A stretch of DNA of 64,000 bases from an uncultured Pseudomonadota bacterium (GTDB taxonomy: Bacteria > Pseudomonadota > Gammaproteobacteria > Methylococcales > Methylomonadaceae). The first letter of the stretch is position 1; each line of letters opens with the position of its first letter. Where the stretch lies: contig CAIPQN010000090.1 of the NCBI GenBank assembly GCA_903867225.1, forward strand, positions 62,001-126,000, in the 5' to 3' direction. The translations under genes and the position numbers were made by a program. The notes under the pieces are model-generated. The model saw only the letters and a program-made list of their open reading frames with translations, searched no databases and had not been told where the DNA came from. Below, piece by piece: positions 37,500 through 48,592 of this stretch.

Positions 37500-38494
37500 A
37501 TGTGCATTCGGAAAATTGGCAAACTCAATTGGCAAGTGCGTTTACTGACTTTCAAACCTTGTATGATTATTTGCAGCTTTCGCCGAATGACTTAAATTTT
37601 TCGCTTGATGCGGTAAAACAATTTCCATTGCGCGTGCCATTAGCGTTTGCATCGCGCATTGAAAAAAGTAATCCGCTTGATCCGTTATTGCGCCAAATTT
37701 TACCGATTAACGATGAGTTAAAAAGTTACGCGGGCTTTAGTGATGATCCTGTGGGTGATTTGAATGCCGTAAAACAAATGGGTGTATTGCATAAATATCA
37801 TGGACGGGTGTTGTTGATTAACACAGGCGCGTGTGCAATTCATTGTCGTTATTGTTTTCGGCGCAATTTTCCTTATGCAGATTTACAACTCAGCAAACAG
37901 CAAGAAAGTGAAGTCATTCAAACGATTCAAAATGACACAAGCATTCAAGAAGTCATTTTGAGTGGCGGCGATCCATTGATTTTGAATGATGCTCGTTTGG
38001 CGCGATTGTTTGAAGCACTGGCGCAGATTTCGACGTTAAAACGAATTCGGATTCACACGCGTTTGCCAATTGTTTTACCCGCTCGTGTGACAGATGAGTT
38101 GTTGGAACTTTTGAAAAATAGCCCAAAAAAAATCATTGTGGTGCTGCATTGCAATCATGCCAATGAAATTGATGAAGACGTAGCCAAAGCGTGTCAACGT
38201 TTGACGTTGGCTGGCGTGACATTGTTGAATCAATCGGTTTTATTACAGGGCGTGAACGATGATGTTGAAACGCTGTGTAATTTGAGTGAGCGATTATTTG
38301 AGGTCGGCGTGTTGCCGTATTATTTACATTTCTTGGATAAAGCCAACGGCACAGGACATTTTCAGGTGTCAAAAACGGAAGCGTTGGCATTATTAACAGC
38401 GGTTCAAAATCAGTTGTCGGGGTATTTAGTTCCAAAATTGGTTACTGAACAAGCGGGTGAATTATCGAAGCAGTATTTACATTCCGTTCTTTAG
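37496..38494 (+). CDS. epmB: EF-P beta-lysylation protein EpmB
   Basis: EpmB is a radical-SAM lysine 2,3-aminomutase that makes beta-lysine for EF-P modification by EpmA. The 332-residue product carries the radical-SAM cluster motif CAIHCRYC (Cys113, 117, 120) with GACA just before. HKYHGRVLLINTG and ILSGGDPLILNDARL follow. The open frame runs into DUF2288, but the ATGA overlap at 37496 gives the natural start. Its 3' end overlaps the convergent mepA end by 18 bases. EpmA and EF-P genes are not in the window. Confidence 0.93.
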   Translation: MNVHSENWQTQLASAFTDFQTLYDYLQLSPNDLNFSLDAVKQFPLRVPLAFASRIEKSNPLDPLLRQILPINDELKSYAGFSDDPVGDLNAVKQMGVLHKYHGRVLLINTGACAIHCRYCFRRNFPYADLQLSKQQESEVIQTIQNDTSIQEVILSGGDPLILNDARLARLFEALAQISTLKRIRIHTRLPIVLPARVTDELLELLKNSPKKIIVVLHCNHANEIDEDVAKACQRLTLAGVTLLNQSVLLQGVNDDVETLCNLSERLFEVGVLPYYLHFLDKANGTGHFQVSKTEALALLTAVQNQLSGYLVPKLVTEQAGELSKQYLHSVL

Positions 38495-39316
38495 TATTTT
38501 TCGACACAATTCTGGAATGGCAGGTGGTTCAGCTGCCACAGTTTCTTTACCCTTGACAGGGTGCGTGGCTTCAAATGAAAACCACCAAGCCAAATCATCA
38601 CCACAACCATCGCCTTGTGGTAAGGGTTCTTGATGTTCGCAATTTAAACTGTCTTTTGGGCAACTTAAACGCACATGAAAATGGTCATCATGTTTCCACC
38701 ACGGACGGATTTTATGTAAAGCCGCACGATGACTGGTTGGTGTGTGTTGACACAATTCACGTTTGATAATCGGATTGACAAAAATTCGTTCCACATTAGG
38801 AGATTGTGCAGCGGAAAGCAAAATTTGCTCGTGTGCCGAAGTCCATTCTTTTAATGCAATTTTATCTGAACTCGCTAACATCGAAGTTGCGCTTAACGTT
38901 TCACGTTCGTGGTCGCTCAACGTACTCCCTGTCGATAATAAAAACCAAATATCCACATCTAACCCATTTTGATGACTACGATGTCCGCTCGGCGTTCGTC
39001 CACCGTGGTGTTGTCCCAAATCACCAATCAATAAATTACTAGCGTGTTGATCTGCTACAGTTTGTCCAAGATTTTGAATAAACTCGATAAGATTTGGATG
39101 CCCATAAACACGCTGGCGCGACAAGCGCATGACTTGATAGCCTACGCCTTCAATCGGTAACGCGACTGCGCCACTTATACAACCATTCGTATAAGTGCCG
39201 ATGCTCTGAGCCATTTCGTAATTAGGTAGAAAATTTGTTTCTGGCGCGTGTGTCGTCGCGACACAAATCCCGTTTAAAAACAGAATCAAACAAAAAGAAA
39301 GGCTAACTTTAAACAT
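38477..39316 (-). CDS. mepA: Penicillin-insensitive murein endopeptidase MepA
   Basis: MepA is a LAS-type zinc endopeptidase that cuts D-Ala-meso-DAP cross-links in periplasmic peptidoglycan. The 279-residue product (E. coli has 274) has a signal peptide of about 20 residues and the ligand motif [20 protein letters not shown]. Later residues [12 protein letters not shown] contribute the remaining histidines, and cysteines pair in the C-terminal part. The start at 39316 overlaps the parC end by eight bases. An earlier in-frame codon gives no signal peptide at the very start. Confidence 0.9.
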   Translation of the reverse strand: MFKVSLSFCLILFLNGICVATTHAPETNFLPNYEMAQSIGTYTNGCISGAVALPIEGVGYQVMRLSRQRVYGHPNLIEFIQNLGQTVADQHASNLLIGDLGQHHGGRTPSGHRSHQNGLDVDIWFLLSTGSTLSDHERETLSATSMLASSDKIALKEWTSAHEQILLSAAQSPNVERIFVNPIIKRELCQHTPTSHRAALHKIRPWWKHDDHFHVRLSCPKDSLNCEHQEPLPQGDGCGDDLAWWFSFEATHPVKGKETVAAEPPAIPELCRKILKNGM

Positions 39317-41546
39317 CACATTCCAATCCATCTACACGCTGAAAACCACGCGGTAAAAGCGTTCCGCGTTTGGCACGAGTACCTGTATAAACTTGTAAAT
39401 CGTTTGGTTTTAAGGTCAATGTGCGTTTGCCAGAAATCACTGTCAACGCCGTTTCGGGTTTTAAAATCGTAAAGGCGACAATAAAATCAAAATTGCTTTG
39501 CAAATCGTTACTCGGAATTTGAATAAGTTTATTGCCTTTACCTTTGGATAAGGTTGGAATTTCATTTAGTGGAAAAATCAACAAGCGTCCTTGATTCGTC
39601 ACTACCGCCAAAAAATTTGATTCATCGGCGGTTAACAATGGCGACAACAATTTTTCATTATTCGCTAACGTTACTAAACTTTTCCCCGCTTTATTTTTAC
39701 TCGCTAATTCGCTTAATGGCGTTTTAAAACCATAACCCCACGAATTCACAAGCAATACAAAATCGTCTGAATTTCCTGCGATTAAATGCGTAAAAGTTGC
39801 GCCTTCTGGCGGATTAAAACGCCCTGTTAATGGTTCACCTTGTGTTCGTGCGGACGGTAAATCATGCGTCGTCGAACTATAAACGCGCCCCGTAGAATCA
39901 AACAAATAAACCGATTGTGTTGAACGAGTTTTTACAGCGGTTTGAAAATTATCACCTGCGCGATAATTCAAACTTTCCACATCAATGTCGTGACCTTTAG
40001 CAGCGCGAATCCAGCCTTTTTGCGACAAAATTACGGTGAGTGGTTCATTTGAAATCAATGCTGTTTCATTCAAAGCTTGTGCGGCTTGACGTGAAACAAT
40101 CGGTGAGCGGCGTTCGTCACCGTAAACATTGGCATCTTGCTGCAATTCTTTTTTGATGAGTTTTTTCAGCGATAATTCTGAACCTAACGTTTGTTCAAGT
40201 TTTTCACGTTCTTTTGAAAGCGAATCTTGTTCACCTCGAATTTTAATTTCTTCGAGCTTAATCAATTGACGTAATTTCAATTCTAAAATCGCTTCGGCTT
40301 GAATTTCACTCAAACCAAAACGCGCAATCAACTCTTTTTTCGGTTCATCTTCGGTGCGAATAATGGCAATCACTTCGTCGATACTCAAATACGCAATTAG
40401 CAAACCTTCCAAAATATGTAATCGTGCTAATACTTTATTCAAACGGTGTTGTAAGCGACGACGCACAGTTTCGATTCTGAACGTAAGCCATTCGCTCAAA
40501 ATATCGTGCAAATTTTTGACTTGTGGACGACCGTCTAAGCCAATCATGTTCATATTGACGCGATAACTTTTTTCTAAATCGGTCGTGGCGAATAAATGCG
40601 ACATGATTTCTTCCGCGTTAATTCGTTTGGCTTTTGGAATAATCAGCAATCGACATGGATTTTCATGGTCAGATTCATCACGCAAATCTTCGAGCATTGG
40701 CAGTTTTTTAGAGAGCATTTGCGCGGCGATTTGCTCCATCAATTTTGAGCCTGACACTTGATGGGGCAGGGCAGTAATGATAATTACGCCATCTTCTAAT
40801 TCGTAAGTTGCCCGCATTTTGACTGAACCGCCACCCGTGCGATAAATTTTTTGTAAATCCTCTTTGCTAGAAATAATTTCGGCTTCGGTTGGATAATCAG
40901 GCGCAGAAACAAAGGTTAATAACGTGTCTAAATCGGTTTCAGGCGAATCCAATAATTGTATGCACGCACCGACAATTTCGCGCAAATTATGGGGTGGAAT
41001 GTCGGTTGCCATGCCAACTGCAATGCCTGTTGTACCGTTGAGTAAAATGTTCGGCAGCCGCGCGGGTAATCGTTCGGGTTCTTTGAGTGACGCATCGAAA
41101 TTATCTGTCCATTCAACTGTGCCTTGCTCTAATTCGTTTAAAAGCGTATTGGCATACGGCGTTAATTTCGATTCAGTGTAACGCATGGCGGCAAACGACT
41201 TTGGGTCATCAGGTGAACCCCAATTGCCTTGTCCATCGACCAGCGTATAACGATAAGAAAACGGTTGCGCCATTAACACCATTGCTTCGTAACAAGCAGA
41301 ATCACCGTGAGGATGATATTTACCTAATACGTCACCAACGGTTCGAGCCGATTTTTTATATTTTGCCATCGCGTTTAAACCGAGTTCTGACATTGCATAA
41401 ATAATGCGGCGTTGAACAGGTTTTAAACCGTCGGCAATGTGTGGCAAAGCACGATCCAAAATCACATACATCGAATAATCGAGATACGCTTTTTCAGCAA
41501 AATCTTTTAATTGTTGTTGTTCAAATGTGTCGGCGAAACTTACCAT
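39309..41546 (-). CDS. parC: DNA topoisomerase IV subunit A
   Basis: ParC is the DNA-cleaving subunit of topoisomerase IV, which decatenates daughter chromosomes. The 745-residue product has the N-terminal winged-helix domain and the active tyrosine at residue 123 in [10 protein letters not shown]. The C-terminal beta-pinwheel is shorter than in GyrA, and the GyrA box is absent. The quinolone-determining region reads [13 protein letters not shown] with Ser83 and Glu87 at the positions equivalent to E. coli Ser80 and Glu84, the susceptible state. parE is not in the window. mepA overlaps its end. Confidence 0.95.
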   Translation of the reverse strand: MVSFADTFEQQQLKDFAEKAYLDYSMYVILDRALPHIADGLKPVQRRIIYAMSELGLNAMAKYKKSARTVGDVLGKYHPHGDSACYEAMVLMAQPFSYRYTLVDGQGNWGSPDDPKSFAAMRYTESKLTPYANTLLNELEQGTVEWTDNFDASLKEPERLPARLPNILLNGTTGIAVGMATDIPPHNLREIVGACIQLLDSPETDLDTLLTFVSAPDYPTEAEIISSKEDLQKIYRTGGGSVKMRATYELEDGVIIITALPHQVSGSKLMEQIAAQMLSKKLPMLEDLRDESDHENPCRLLIIPKAKRINAEEIMSHLFATTDLEKSYRVNMNMIGLDGRPQVKNLHDILSEWLTFRIETVRRRLQHRLNKVLARLHILEGLLIAYLSIDEVIAIIRTEDEPKKELIARFGLSEIQAEAILELKLRQLIKLEEIKIRGEQDSLSKEREKLEQTLGSELSLKKLIKKELQQDANVYGDERRSPIVSRQAAQALNETALISNEPLTVILSQKGWIRAAKGHDIDVESLNYRAGDNFQTAVKTRSTQSVYLFDSTGRVYSSTTHDLPSARTQGEPLTGRFNPPEGATFTHLIAGNSDDFVLLVNSWGYGFKTPLSELASKNKAGKSLVTLANNEKLLSPLLTADESNFLAVVTNQGRLLIFPLNEIPTLSKGKGNKLIQIPSNDLQSNFDFIVAFTILKPETALTVISGKRTLTLKPNDLQVYTGTRAKRGTLLPRGFQRVDGLECDV

Positions 41547-41563
41547 TTAACGTTTTCCTTTTT

Positions 41564-42307
41564 TTACAATATGAAATCAGTGGTAATTAAATTGCTCACA
41601 CCGTTTAGTTGAATCGAAAAATCAGCCCCTGATTTTGAATCAATGTTGCCATAAAGAATGTGTGTTGATGTTTCAAAAAACAATTGACCCGTCATCGTGA
41701 ATTTACCTGAGAATTTTGCACCAATATCTAATTTAGAGAATGCTTGGTCGCCCGTTTTTAACGCATCAGCATCAATGCCAGACAAATCAATTTTATCGCC
41801 TTCACTATGGTTAAAATCAGTGATGGTGTCACGAGTTTTGGCGGTAATGCCTGAATCGTCGGGGCTGGTCAACATAAACGTATCTGCACCTTTGCCGCCC
41901 GTGAGTTTATCACTACCTTTGCCACCACTTAACGCATCGTTGCCGAGCATACCGTTAAGTACGTTATTGCCATCATTGCCTGAAAGCGCATTATTTGATT
42001 CATTTCCAATCGCGTTGATATTAGCTGAACCAAGCAAGCCTAAATTTTCTAAACTGTTGCCCAATGTGTAGCTGATTTTGCTTAACACCGTATCAATGCC
42101 AGAAAATGACATTTCGATAATTTTATCGCCTGCATTATCAACAATATAAAGGTCATTACCTTTTCCACCTGTTAATGTATCTTTACCTAAATTGCCGTCT
42201 AGCGTGTCATTTCCATCTGTGCCTGAGATGGAATCGTTGCCGTCAGTTTGTTTTGTGCTGATAACAGATTTCGGTATTTCAGATTTATATGCCGTAACGG
42301 TAGCCAT
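41564..42307 (-). CDS. Small RTX calcium-binding protein (M10/serralysin C-terminal-like)
   Basis: This 247-residue protein has no Cys and no signal peptide. RTX nonapeptides occur at about 22-50 (GNDSISGTDGNDTLDG, then GGKGNDLY) and 105-142 (NNALSGNDGNNVLNG, then GGKGSDKLTGGKGADTF). The block DTITDFNHSEGDKIDLSGIDA is typical of the serralysin C-terminal domain, and the terminal DFIL resembles type I secretion signals. AAGGAATAAAA supports ATG 42307 over an upstream frame extension. It has no recognisable catalytic domain. It lies 18 bases before parC, possibly on the same transcript. Confidence 0.82.
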   Translation of the reverse strand: MATVTAYKSEIPKSVISTKQTDGNDSISGTDGNDTLDGNLGKDTLTGGKGNDLYIVDNAGDKIIEMSFSGIDTVLSKISYTLGNSLENLGLLGSANINAIGNESNNALSGNDGNNVLNGMLGNDALSGGKGSDKLTGGKGADTFMLTSPDDSGITAKTRDTITDFNHSEGDKIDLSGIDADALKTGDQAFSKLDIGAKFSGKFTMTGQLFFETSTHILYGNIDSKSGADFSIQLNGVSNLITTDFIL

Positions 42308-42404
42308 TTTTATTCCTTGTAAATTCGTCAAAAGTTTTGGTTTGCAGTTCAGTTAATAATTGAGTTATTTCGCCACAATTCATATTCGCTCATTTTTGAC
42401 ATTG

Positions 42405-43046
42405 TTAAACCTGTCCATCCCAATTCAAAAAATTCGCTAATAATTGCAAACCAACTGTTTGGCTTTTTTCAGGATGGAACTGCACCGCAAACACGTTGTT
42501 TTTCATCAACGCACAGGCAAACGCATTCGGATAATCACTTGTTCCTGCGACAATTTCAGAATTTTGTGGTGCAGCGTAATAACTGTGAACAAAATAAAAT
42601 CGACTTTCGTCAGGAATGTTTTGCCAAAGCGGGTGAGAATTTTGTTTTACTTGATTCCAGCCCATGTGTGGGACTTTCAAAATCTCGCCATTTTCGTCAT
42701 GTAACGGGTCGGCAAACTTCAAAACATGACCGTCCAAAATTCCTAAACAATCGGTGTGTCCGTTTTCTTGACTATCATTTAATAACGCCTGCATTCCCAA
42801 GCAAATTCCTAAAAATGGCTTAGTTTCGGCGGCTTGTTTAATCACATCGACTAAATTCAAATCGTACAACGCTTTCATGCAATCACGCATCGCACCGACA
42901 CCTGGAAACACTACGCGATCAGCTGTCAAAATCGTTTCGGCATCTGACGTAACGATAACATTTTCATTTGGTGAAGCGTGTTGCAAGGCTTTTGAAATCG
43001 AATGTAAATTGCCCATGCCGTAATCAATCACTGCTACCGTAGACAT
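42405..43046 (-). CDS. hisH: Imidazole glycerol phosphate synthase subunit HisH
   Basis: HisH is the glutaminase subunit that feeds ammonia to HisF in histidine synthesis. The 213-residue product has [11 protein letters not shown], the nucleophile Cys82 in LGICLGMQ, and a His-Glu pair in VQFHPEKSQ. Its ATG shares a base with the hisB stop (TGATG). The partner genes hisA and hisF, which often follow hisH, are absent. An RTX gene comes next. Confidence 0.95.
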   Translation of the reverse strand: MSTVAVIDYGMGNLHSISKALQHASPNENVIVTSDAETILTADRVVFPGVGAMRDCMKALYDLNLVDVIKQAAETKPFLGICLGMQALLNDSQENGHTDCLGILDGHVLKFADPLHDENGEILKVPHMGWNQVKQNSHPLWQNIPDESRFYFVHSYYAAPQNSEIVAGTSDYPNAFACALMKNNVFAVQFHPEKSQTVGLQLLANFLNWDGQV

Positions 43047-43639
43047 CACAAAACCCCTTTTGTTGACGGCATAATGCCACTCATTCTTTCGTCCAACGTT
43101 ATCGCATTTCGTACTGCACGACCGAAGGCTTTGAACACCGTTTCAGCGATATGATGCGCGTTACCGCCTTTCAAATTATCAATGTGTAGCGTCACACCCG
43201 CATGATTTACAAAACCTTGAAAGAATTCGCGCAACAAATCGACATCAAAATCACCGATAAATGCGCGATTAAATGTCACCTCATAATACAAACTCGGACG
43301 ACCTGAAAAATCAATGACCACCCGCGACAACGATTCATCAAGCGGAACGTAAGCATGACCGTAACGCGAAATTCCTTTTTTATCGCCCAATGCGTTGGCA
43401 AATGCTTGTCCGAGCGTGATGCCAACATCTTCAACGGTATGATGCGCGTCAATATCCAAATCCCCTTTGGCGTGAATCGTCATATCAATCATGCCGTGGC
43501 GGGCGATTTGATCCAACATGTGATTCAAAAATGGCACGCCCGTTTGGAAATCGGTTTTACCTGTGCCGTCTAAATTGATAGTAATTGTAATTTGAGTTTC
43601 GAGCGTATTTCGCTCTATCGTTGCAATGCGTGAAGTCAT
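43046..43639 (-). CDS. hisB: Imidazoleglycerol-phosphate dehydratase HisB
   Basis: HisB dehydrates imidazoleglycerol phosphate in histidine synthesis. The 197-residue monofunctional form starts [17 protein letters not shown]. It has the metal-ligand histidine blocks [13 protein letters not shown] and [12 protein letters not shown], and [14 protein letters not shown] near the end. It lies downstream of the pheST-ihfA-merR terminator, so it has its own promoter within about 30 bases of its start. Confidence 0.95.
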   Translation of the reverse strand: MTSRIATIERNTLETQITITINLDGTGKTDFQTGVPFLNHMLDQIARHGMIDMTIHAKGDLDIDAHHTVEDVGITLGQAFANALGDKKGISRYGHAYVPLDESLSRVVIDFSGRPSLYYEVTFNRAFIGDFDVDLLREFFQGFVNHAGVTLHIDNLKGGNAHHIAETVFKAFGRAVRNAITLDERMSGIMPSTKGVL

Positions 43640-43661
43640 GATTTTTTGTGAGTGGCTTAAA

Positions 43662-43700
43662 ACAAAAACGCGATAACACCGTTTGAAACAATGTTATCGC
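43662..43700 (-). terminator. Terminator of the pheST-ihfA-merR operon
   Basis: GCGATAACA and TGTTATCGC form a perfect nine-base stem. On the minus strand the stem is followed by GTTTTTGTTTT. It lies 25 bases past the merR stop and 31 bases before hisB. Confidence 0.75.
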
Positions 43701-43724
43701 TGTTATTTTTTATAGATTTTGAAT

Positions 43725-44078
43725 TTAACGCAGTAATTCTAAAATATCTTCCAATTCACCGATCATTTGGTGAATCAGCTGTTTAGTAATGGTCGAATCA
43801 TTTTTTGAATCAGCACTCGATAAATGGGCTTTCGCACCACCAATCGTATAGCCTTGTTCATAAAGCAATGCCCGAATTTGTCGAATTATCAATACATCAT
43901 GGCGTTGATAGTAACGACGATTTCCGCGTCGTTTAACTGGATTTATTTCGGTGAATTCTTGTTCCCAATAACGCAAAACGTGTGGTTTGACCCCACATAA
44001 TTCACTTACTTCACCAATGCTAAAATAGCATTTTGCCGGAATAGTCGGCAATTCGTTGTTAGTACTCGGATCCAGCAT
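43725..44078 (-). CDS. MerR-family regulator linked to ihfA
   Basis: The 117-residue protein has a MerR winged-helix start ([24 protein letters not shown], about 19-42) and [19 protein letters not shown], then a short helical tail. No ligand-binding domain or metal-binding cysteine cluster is present. A MerR gene overlapping the end of ihfA is conserved in gammaproteobacteria, but its target is not established. The overlap with ihfA is 20 bases. Confidence 0.88.
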   Translation of the reverse strand: MLDPSTNNELPTIPAKCYFSIGEVSELCGVKPHVLRYWEQEFTEINPVKRRGNRRYYQRHDVLIIRQIRALLYEQGYTIGGAKAHLSSADSKNDSTITKQLIHQMIGELEDILELLR

Positions 44079-44358
44079 ACGCTTCTACTCGTGCTTTAAG
44101 TTTTTGACCCGATCTAAACGTCACTACACGACGTGCCGTAATCGGAATTTCTTTTCCTGTTTTTGGATTACGTCCAGGACGACCTGTTTTATCACGCAAT
44201 TCAAATTTACCAAAACCCGATAATTTGACTTGTTCGCCGTGATCCAATGAACGTTTAATTTCTTCAAAAAAAAGATCCACCATATCTTTGGCTTCACGCT
44301 TATTTAAACCTAATTCGTTAAATAAATTTTCTGCGAAATCTGCTTTTGTTAATGCCAT
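44059..44358 (-). CDS. ihfA: Integration host factor subunit alpha
   Basis: IHF-alpha pairs with IHF-beta to bend DNA sharply. The 99-residue product starts [20 protein letters not shown]. It has the [12 protein letters not shown] beta-arm start and [21 protein letters not shown], with the intercalating proline in the arm. It lies three bases after pheT, the E. coli order. ihfB is elsewhere. Confidence 0.96.
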   Translation of the reverse strand: MALTKADFAENLFNELGLNKREAKDMVDLFFEEIKRSLDHGEQVKLSGFGKFELRDKTGRPGRNPKTGKEIPITARRVVTFRSGQKLKARVEAYAGSEY

Positions 44359-44361
44359 ATT

Positions 44362-46737
44362 TTAATCTCTCAATTTCGCGCCTGTTTTCGAGGCTAAAGT
44401 TTTTAGGAACCCGCTAACTATAGCATCAATTTCAATATCAGTCAGCGTTTGTGCTTGATTTTGCAACACTAAACTTAATGCCACACTTTTAAAACTATCT
44501 TCAACACCTTTGCCGCGATACACGTCAAAAATTACTGCATCTTGCAAAAGTGGTTCGTTACAAGATTGAATGGCGGCAATTATTTCGCCAACATTCACAT
44601 CTTCTTTCACGAGCAAGGCTAAATCTCGGCGAACCGAAGGAAATTTTGATAGGGATTTGAAACTTGCGTGGCATTTTTGTAACAGCAAGTCTTGAGCCAG
44701 TTCAAACAAAAAAACGGGCGTTTCAAAACCTAATTCCTTTTCTAACAAGGGATGCAACATTCCGAGCCAACCAACAATTTCATCGTTTGAATTTAAAACT
44801 TTCGCACTTTGACCTGGATGCAAAGTTTCGTTTGAATCCGCGACAAATTGAACTTTACAACCTGTTAATTCAAACATCGCTTCAACGTCAGCTTTCATGT
44901 CGAAGAAATCAACGGTGCGTTCTTTGTCACCCCATTGTTCGGCTTTCACGTTGCCTAATGCTAAACCAGCGAGCATTTTTTCTTGCAACGTTTCACCGTC
45001 TTTTTGCACGAAACGTAAACCTGATTCAAATAAACGCACACGCGTTTGTTGACGATTCGTGTTGTGCAACGCAGCATTTAATAATCCACCCCACAACGTC
45101 GTCCGCATGACAGCTAAATCGGCAGAAATTGGATTTTTCAAACGAATAAATTCAGCACTTGGCGCAATTGCTGTTTGCATCGCTTCATCGACAAAACTGT
45201 AAGTAATCGCTTCTTGATAACCCAAATCGACGAGTAAATCTTTCACACGGTCTAAATCTAAAACGTTTTCGGTTGCTTGATTCAACGCTGAACGCACCAA
45301 AATTTGATTGTTCGGCAAATTGTTGTAACCGTAAATGCGGGCAATTTCTTCAATCAAATCGGCTTCAATTGCAATGTCGAAACGAAAACTCGGTGGAGTC
45401 ACTTTCCAACCGCCAGTTTGTGTTTCAATTTGCATTCCTAAGCGTTGCAAAATCCCTGTGACGGTTTCATTTTCAAATGTCACACCCAAAATTTTATTGA
45501 GTTTTTCGTGACGCAATGCAATCGATTCACGTTTTGGTAATTCAGAAACAGTTGTCACGTTGGTAATTTCACCTGCTTGACCGCCACAAATTTCTAAAAT
45601 CAACTGCGACGCACGTTCAATGGCGCGGTTTTGCAATTCAAAATCAACACCTCGTTCAAAACGGTGTGATGAATCAGTGTGCAAACCGAATTGACGCGCT
45701 TTGCCAGCAATCGCAAGCGGTGTGAAAAACGCACATTCTAAAAACACGCTGGTTGTATTTTCATGAACCGCAGAATAACTGCCACCCATTACGCCAGCAA
45801 ATGCTAACGCGCTTTCATCGTCTGAAATTACCAAACATTTTTCGTCAAACATAATTGTTTGATTGTTCAATAATTCCAATGTTTCACCATTTACGGCATA
45901 ACGAATGGTAATGCCACCCGCTAATCTTGCCGCATCGAAAACGTGCAATGGTTGACCTAATTCGAGCAACACATAATTTGTCACATCAACGAGCGGACTT
46001 AATGAACGCAAACCAGAACGACGCAAACGTTCTTGCATCCAAAGCGGTGTTTCAGCTTTGTTATTTACGCCTGAAATCACACGACCTAAATAACGTGGAC
46101 ACGCCGCCGTTGCTTCAACGGTAACGCTGATTTTTTCTGAAGTTGTGACCGCAATGGGTTCAATCGCGGGAACTGTTGTGTGAATTTGATTTAATACCGC
46201 TACTTCACGCGCCACACCTTCAACGCTTAAACAATCAGCGCGATTTGGTGTTAAATCCACTTCAATGCTGTTGTCGTCGAGTTGTAAATACTCACGAATA
46301 TCTACGCCAACTGGTGCATCAGCAGGTAATTCCATTAAGCCTTCGGCTTCAGCGACTAAGCCTAATTCTTTTGCCGAACAAAGCATTCCGAAAGATTCAA
46401 CGCCGCGTAATTTTGATTGTTTGATTTTGACATCACCAGGCAATACCGCGCCACATAATGCCGCAGGAATTTTCAAACCAACACGCACATTTGCTGCGCC
46501 ACAAACGATTTGCAATGGTTCAGCTTCGCCAACATTGACTTTGCAAACGCGCAATTTATCTGCATCGGGATGCTGTTCAGTTTCCAAAACTTCACCAACC
46601 ACTACGCCGCTAAATTGTGCCGCAACTGGTTCAACCGCATCGACTTCCAAGCCTGCCATCGTGATTTGTGCAACGAGTTCTTCCGTGCTAATTGCTGGAT
46701 TAACGTAAGTTCTAAGCCATGTTTCACTAATTTTCAT
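44362..46737 (-). CDS. pheT: Phenylalanine--tRNA ligase beta subunit
   Basis: PheT builds the heterotetrameric PheRS with PheS and carries the editing site. The 791-residue product (E. coli has 795) starts MKISETWLRTYVNP. It has a tRNA-binding OB domain (about 40-150, EQHPDADKLRVCKVNVG), B3/B4 editing domains, a B5 domain near 400-475 and a C-terminal ferredoxin-like anticodon domain (FKSLSKFPSVRRDLALLVKE). It lies 13 bases after pheS. Expression is presumably coupled to pheS. No phe-rich leader peptide is seen. Confidence 0.96.
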   Translation of the reverse strand: MKISETWLRTYVNPAISTEELVAQITMAGLEVDAVEPVAAQFSGVVVGEVLETEQHPDADKLRVCKVNVGEAEPLQIVCGAANVRVGLKIPAALCGAVLPGDVKIKQSKLRGVESFGMLCSAKELGLVAEAEGLMELPADAPVGVDIREYLQLDDNSIEVDLTPNRADCLSVEGVAREVAVLNQIHTTVPAIEPIAVTTSEKISVTVEATAACPRYLGRVISGVNNKAETPLWMQERLRRSGLRSLSPLVDVTNYVLLELGQPLHVFDAARLAGGITIRYAVNGETLELLNNQTIMFDEKCLVISDDESALAFAGVMGGSYSAVHENTTSVFLECAFFTPLAIAGKARQFGLHTDSSHRFERGVDFELQNRAIERASQLILEICGGQAGEITNVTTVSELPKRESIALRHEKLNKILGVTFENETVTGILQRLGMQIETQTGGWKVTPPSFRFDIAIEADLIEEIARIYGYNNLPNNQILVRSALNQATENVLDLDRVKDLLVDLGYQEAITYSFVDEAMQTAIAPSAEFIRLKNPISADLAVMRTTLWGGLLNAALHNTNRQQTRVRLFESGLRFVQKDGETLQEKMLAGLALGNVKAEQWGDKERTVDFFDMKADVEAMFELTGCKVQFVADSNETLHPGQSAKVLNSNDEIVGWLGMLHPLLEKELGFETPVFLFELAQDLLLQKCHASFKSLSKFPSVRRDLALLVKEDVNVGEIIAAIQSCNEPLLQDAVIFDVYRGKGVEDSFKSVALSLVLQNQAQTLTDIEIDAIVSGFLKTLASKTGAKLRD

Positions 46738-46750
46738 AAACGTCCCTGCC

Positions 46751-47785
<1,035 letters not shown>

Positions 47786-47851
47786 TTAATTTTAAAAGAT
47801 GTAATTATATCATGTAGTTGCAGCTATCGAAAATCGTAGCTTGAGTTTGCT

Positions 47852-48592
47852 TTAAACAGAGGTCGATTTAAACGCAATGATGTCAGGTAATTGTTTGGCA
47901 ACGCTTGAAAGTGTCTTTTTGGCAAGCTGAAAATACTGCCCTAATTGAACCAAATGCGGAATTTCTTTGGGATTAAACACAAGTGACGCAATGATTTTAG
48001 TGATTTCAATCTCGCCATTTTCGTTCAAGGCTTTTAAAACGGCATTAGGTAAATCCATTGTAGAGGGATCAGCAATGGTTCTAATGGCTAAAAATGGCAG
48101 TGCGTAATGTTGAGCAACTTGAGCAATTGCAACGCTTTCCATATCGAGTGCAATCGCGCCTGTTTTTTCAAAAAGTGCTTGTTTAGCTTGCGCGGTTGAA
48201 ATGATTTCTTTGCTGGCAATCAACGCCCCTTTGTACGCGATAACTTCTGAACTCAAAATGTTTTTTGTGTGTTGATGCCACGTTGCATTGACTGGCATTT
48301 CAAATCCATCGGCACTCATTAAACTATCAGCTAAAACCAAATCGCCCATTTTTAAATCAGGACTTAACGCAGCAGCACAACCCCAACTCATCAATTTTGT
48401 CGCGCCTTTTGAAATCGCTAATTCTGCGGCTTTACGCGCATTTTCTGCGCCCGCGCCCGAATAAATCAAAATGATTTCATTGGTCAAAAAAATGAATTTG
48501 CCTCGAATCATGCTGCGTTCCCACAGCGCGTTCGGGACAGTTTTTAGAGTGCTGAGTTCTTCAGAAAGGGCAACGATAATTCCAGTAATCAC
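47852..48592 (-). CDS. hpnG: HpnG, hopanoid-associated nucleoside phosphorylase
   Basis: HpnG removes adenine from adenosylhopane to give phosphoribosylhopane in C35 hopanoid synthesis. The 246-residue product belongs to the PNP/UDP phosphorylase fold: IYSGAGAENARKAAELAI near the start, WGCAAALSPDLKMGDLVLA, and DMESVAIAQVAQHYALPFLAIR with the base-binding Met-Glu. The start is GTG in a GTGA overlap with the shc stop. Its place after shc, and the separate hpnH nearby, separate it from MTA/SAH nucleosidase. Confidence 0.88.
   Translation of the reverse strand: MITGIIVALSEELSTLKTVPNALWERSMIRGKFIFLTNEIILIYSGAGAENARKAAELAISKGATKLMSWGCAAALSPDLKMGDLVLADSLMSADGFEMPVNATWHQHTKNILSSEVIAYKGALIASKEIISTAQAKQALFEKTGAIALDMESVAIAQVAQHYALPFLAIRTIADPSTMDLPNAVLKALNENGEIEITKIIASLVFNPKEIPHLVQLGQYFQLAKKTLSSVAKQLPDIIAFKSTSV

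Noticed and set aside
46265-46708. A 147-codon plus-strand frame opposite pheT
   Set aside because: It is antisense to the clearly conserved tRNA-binding domain of PheT and is Ser/Thr/Ala-rich as expected of a shadow frame.
47800-47850. Hairpin AGCTA...TAGCT after hpnG as a terminator
   Set aside because: The stem is short with a bulge and no T-run follows on the minus strand.
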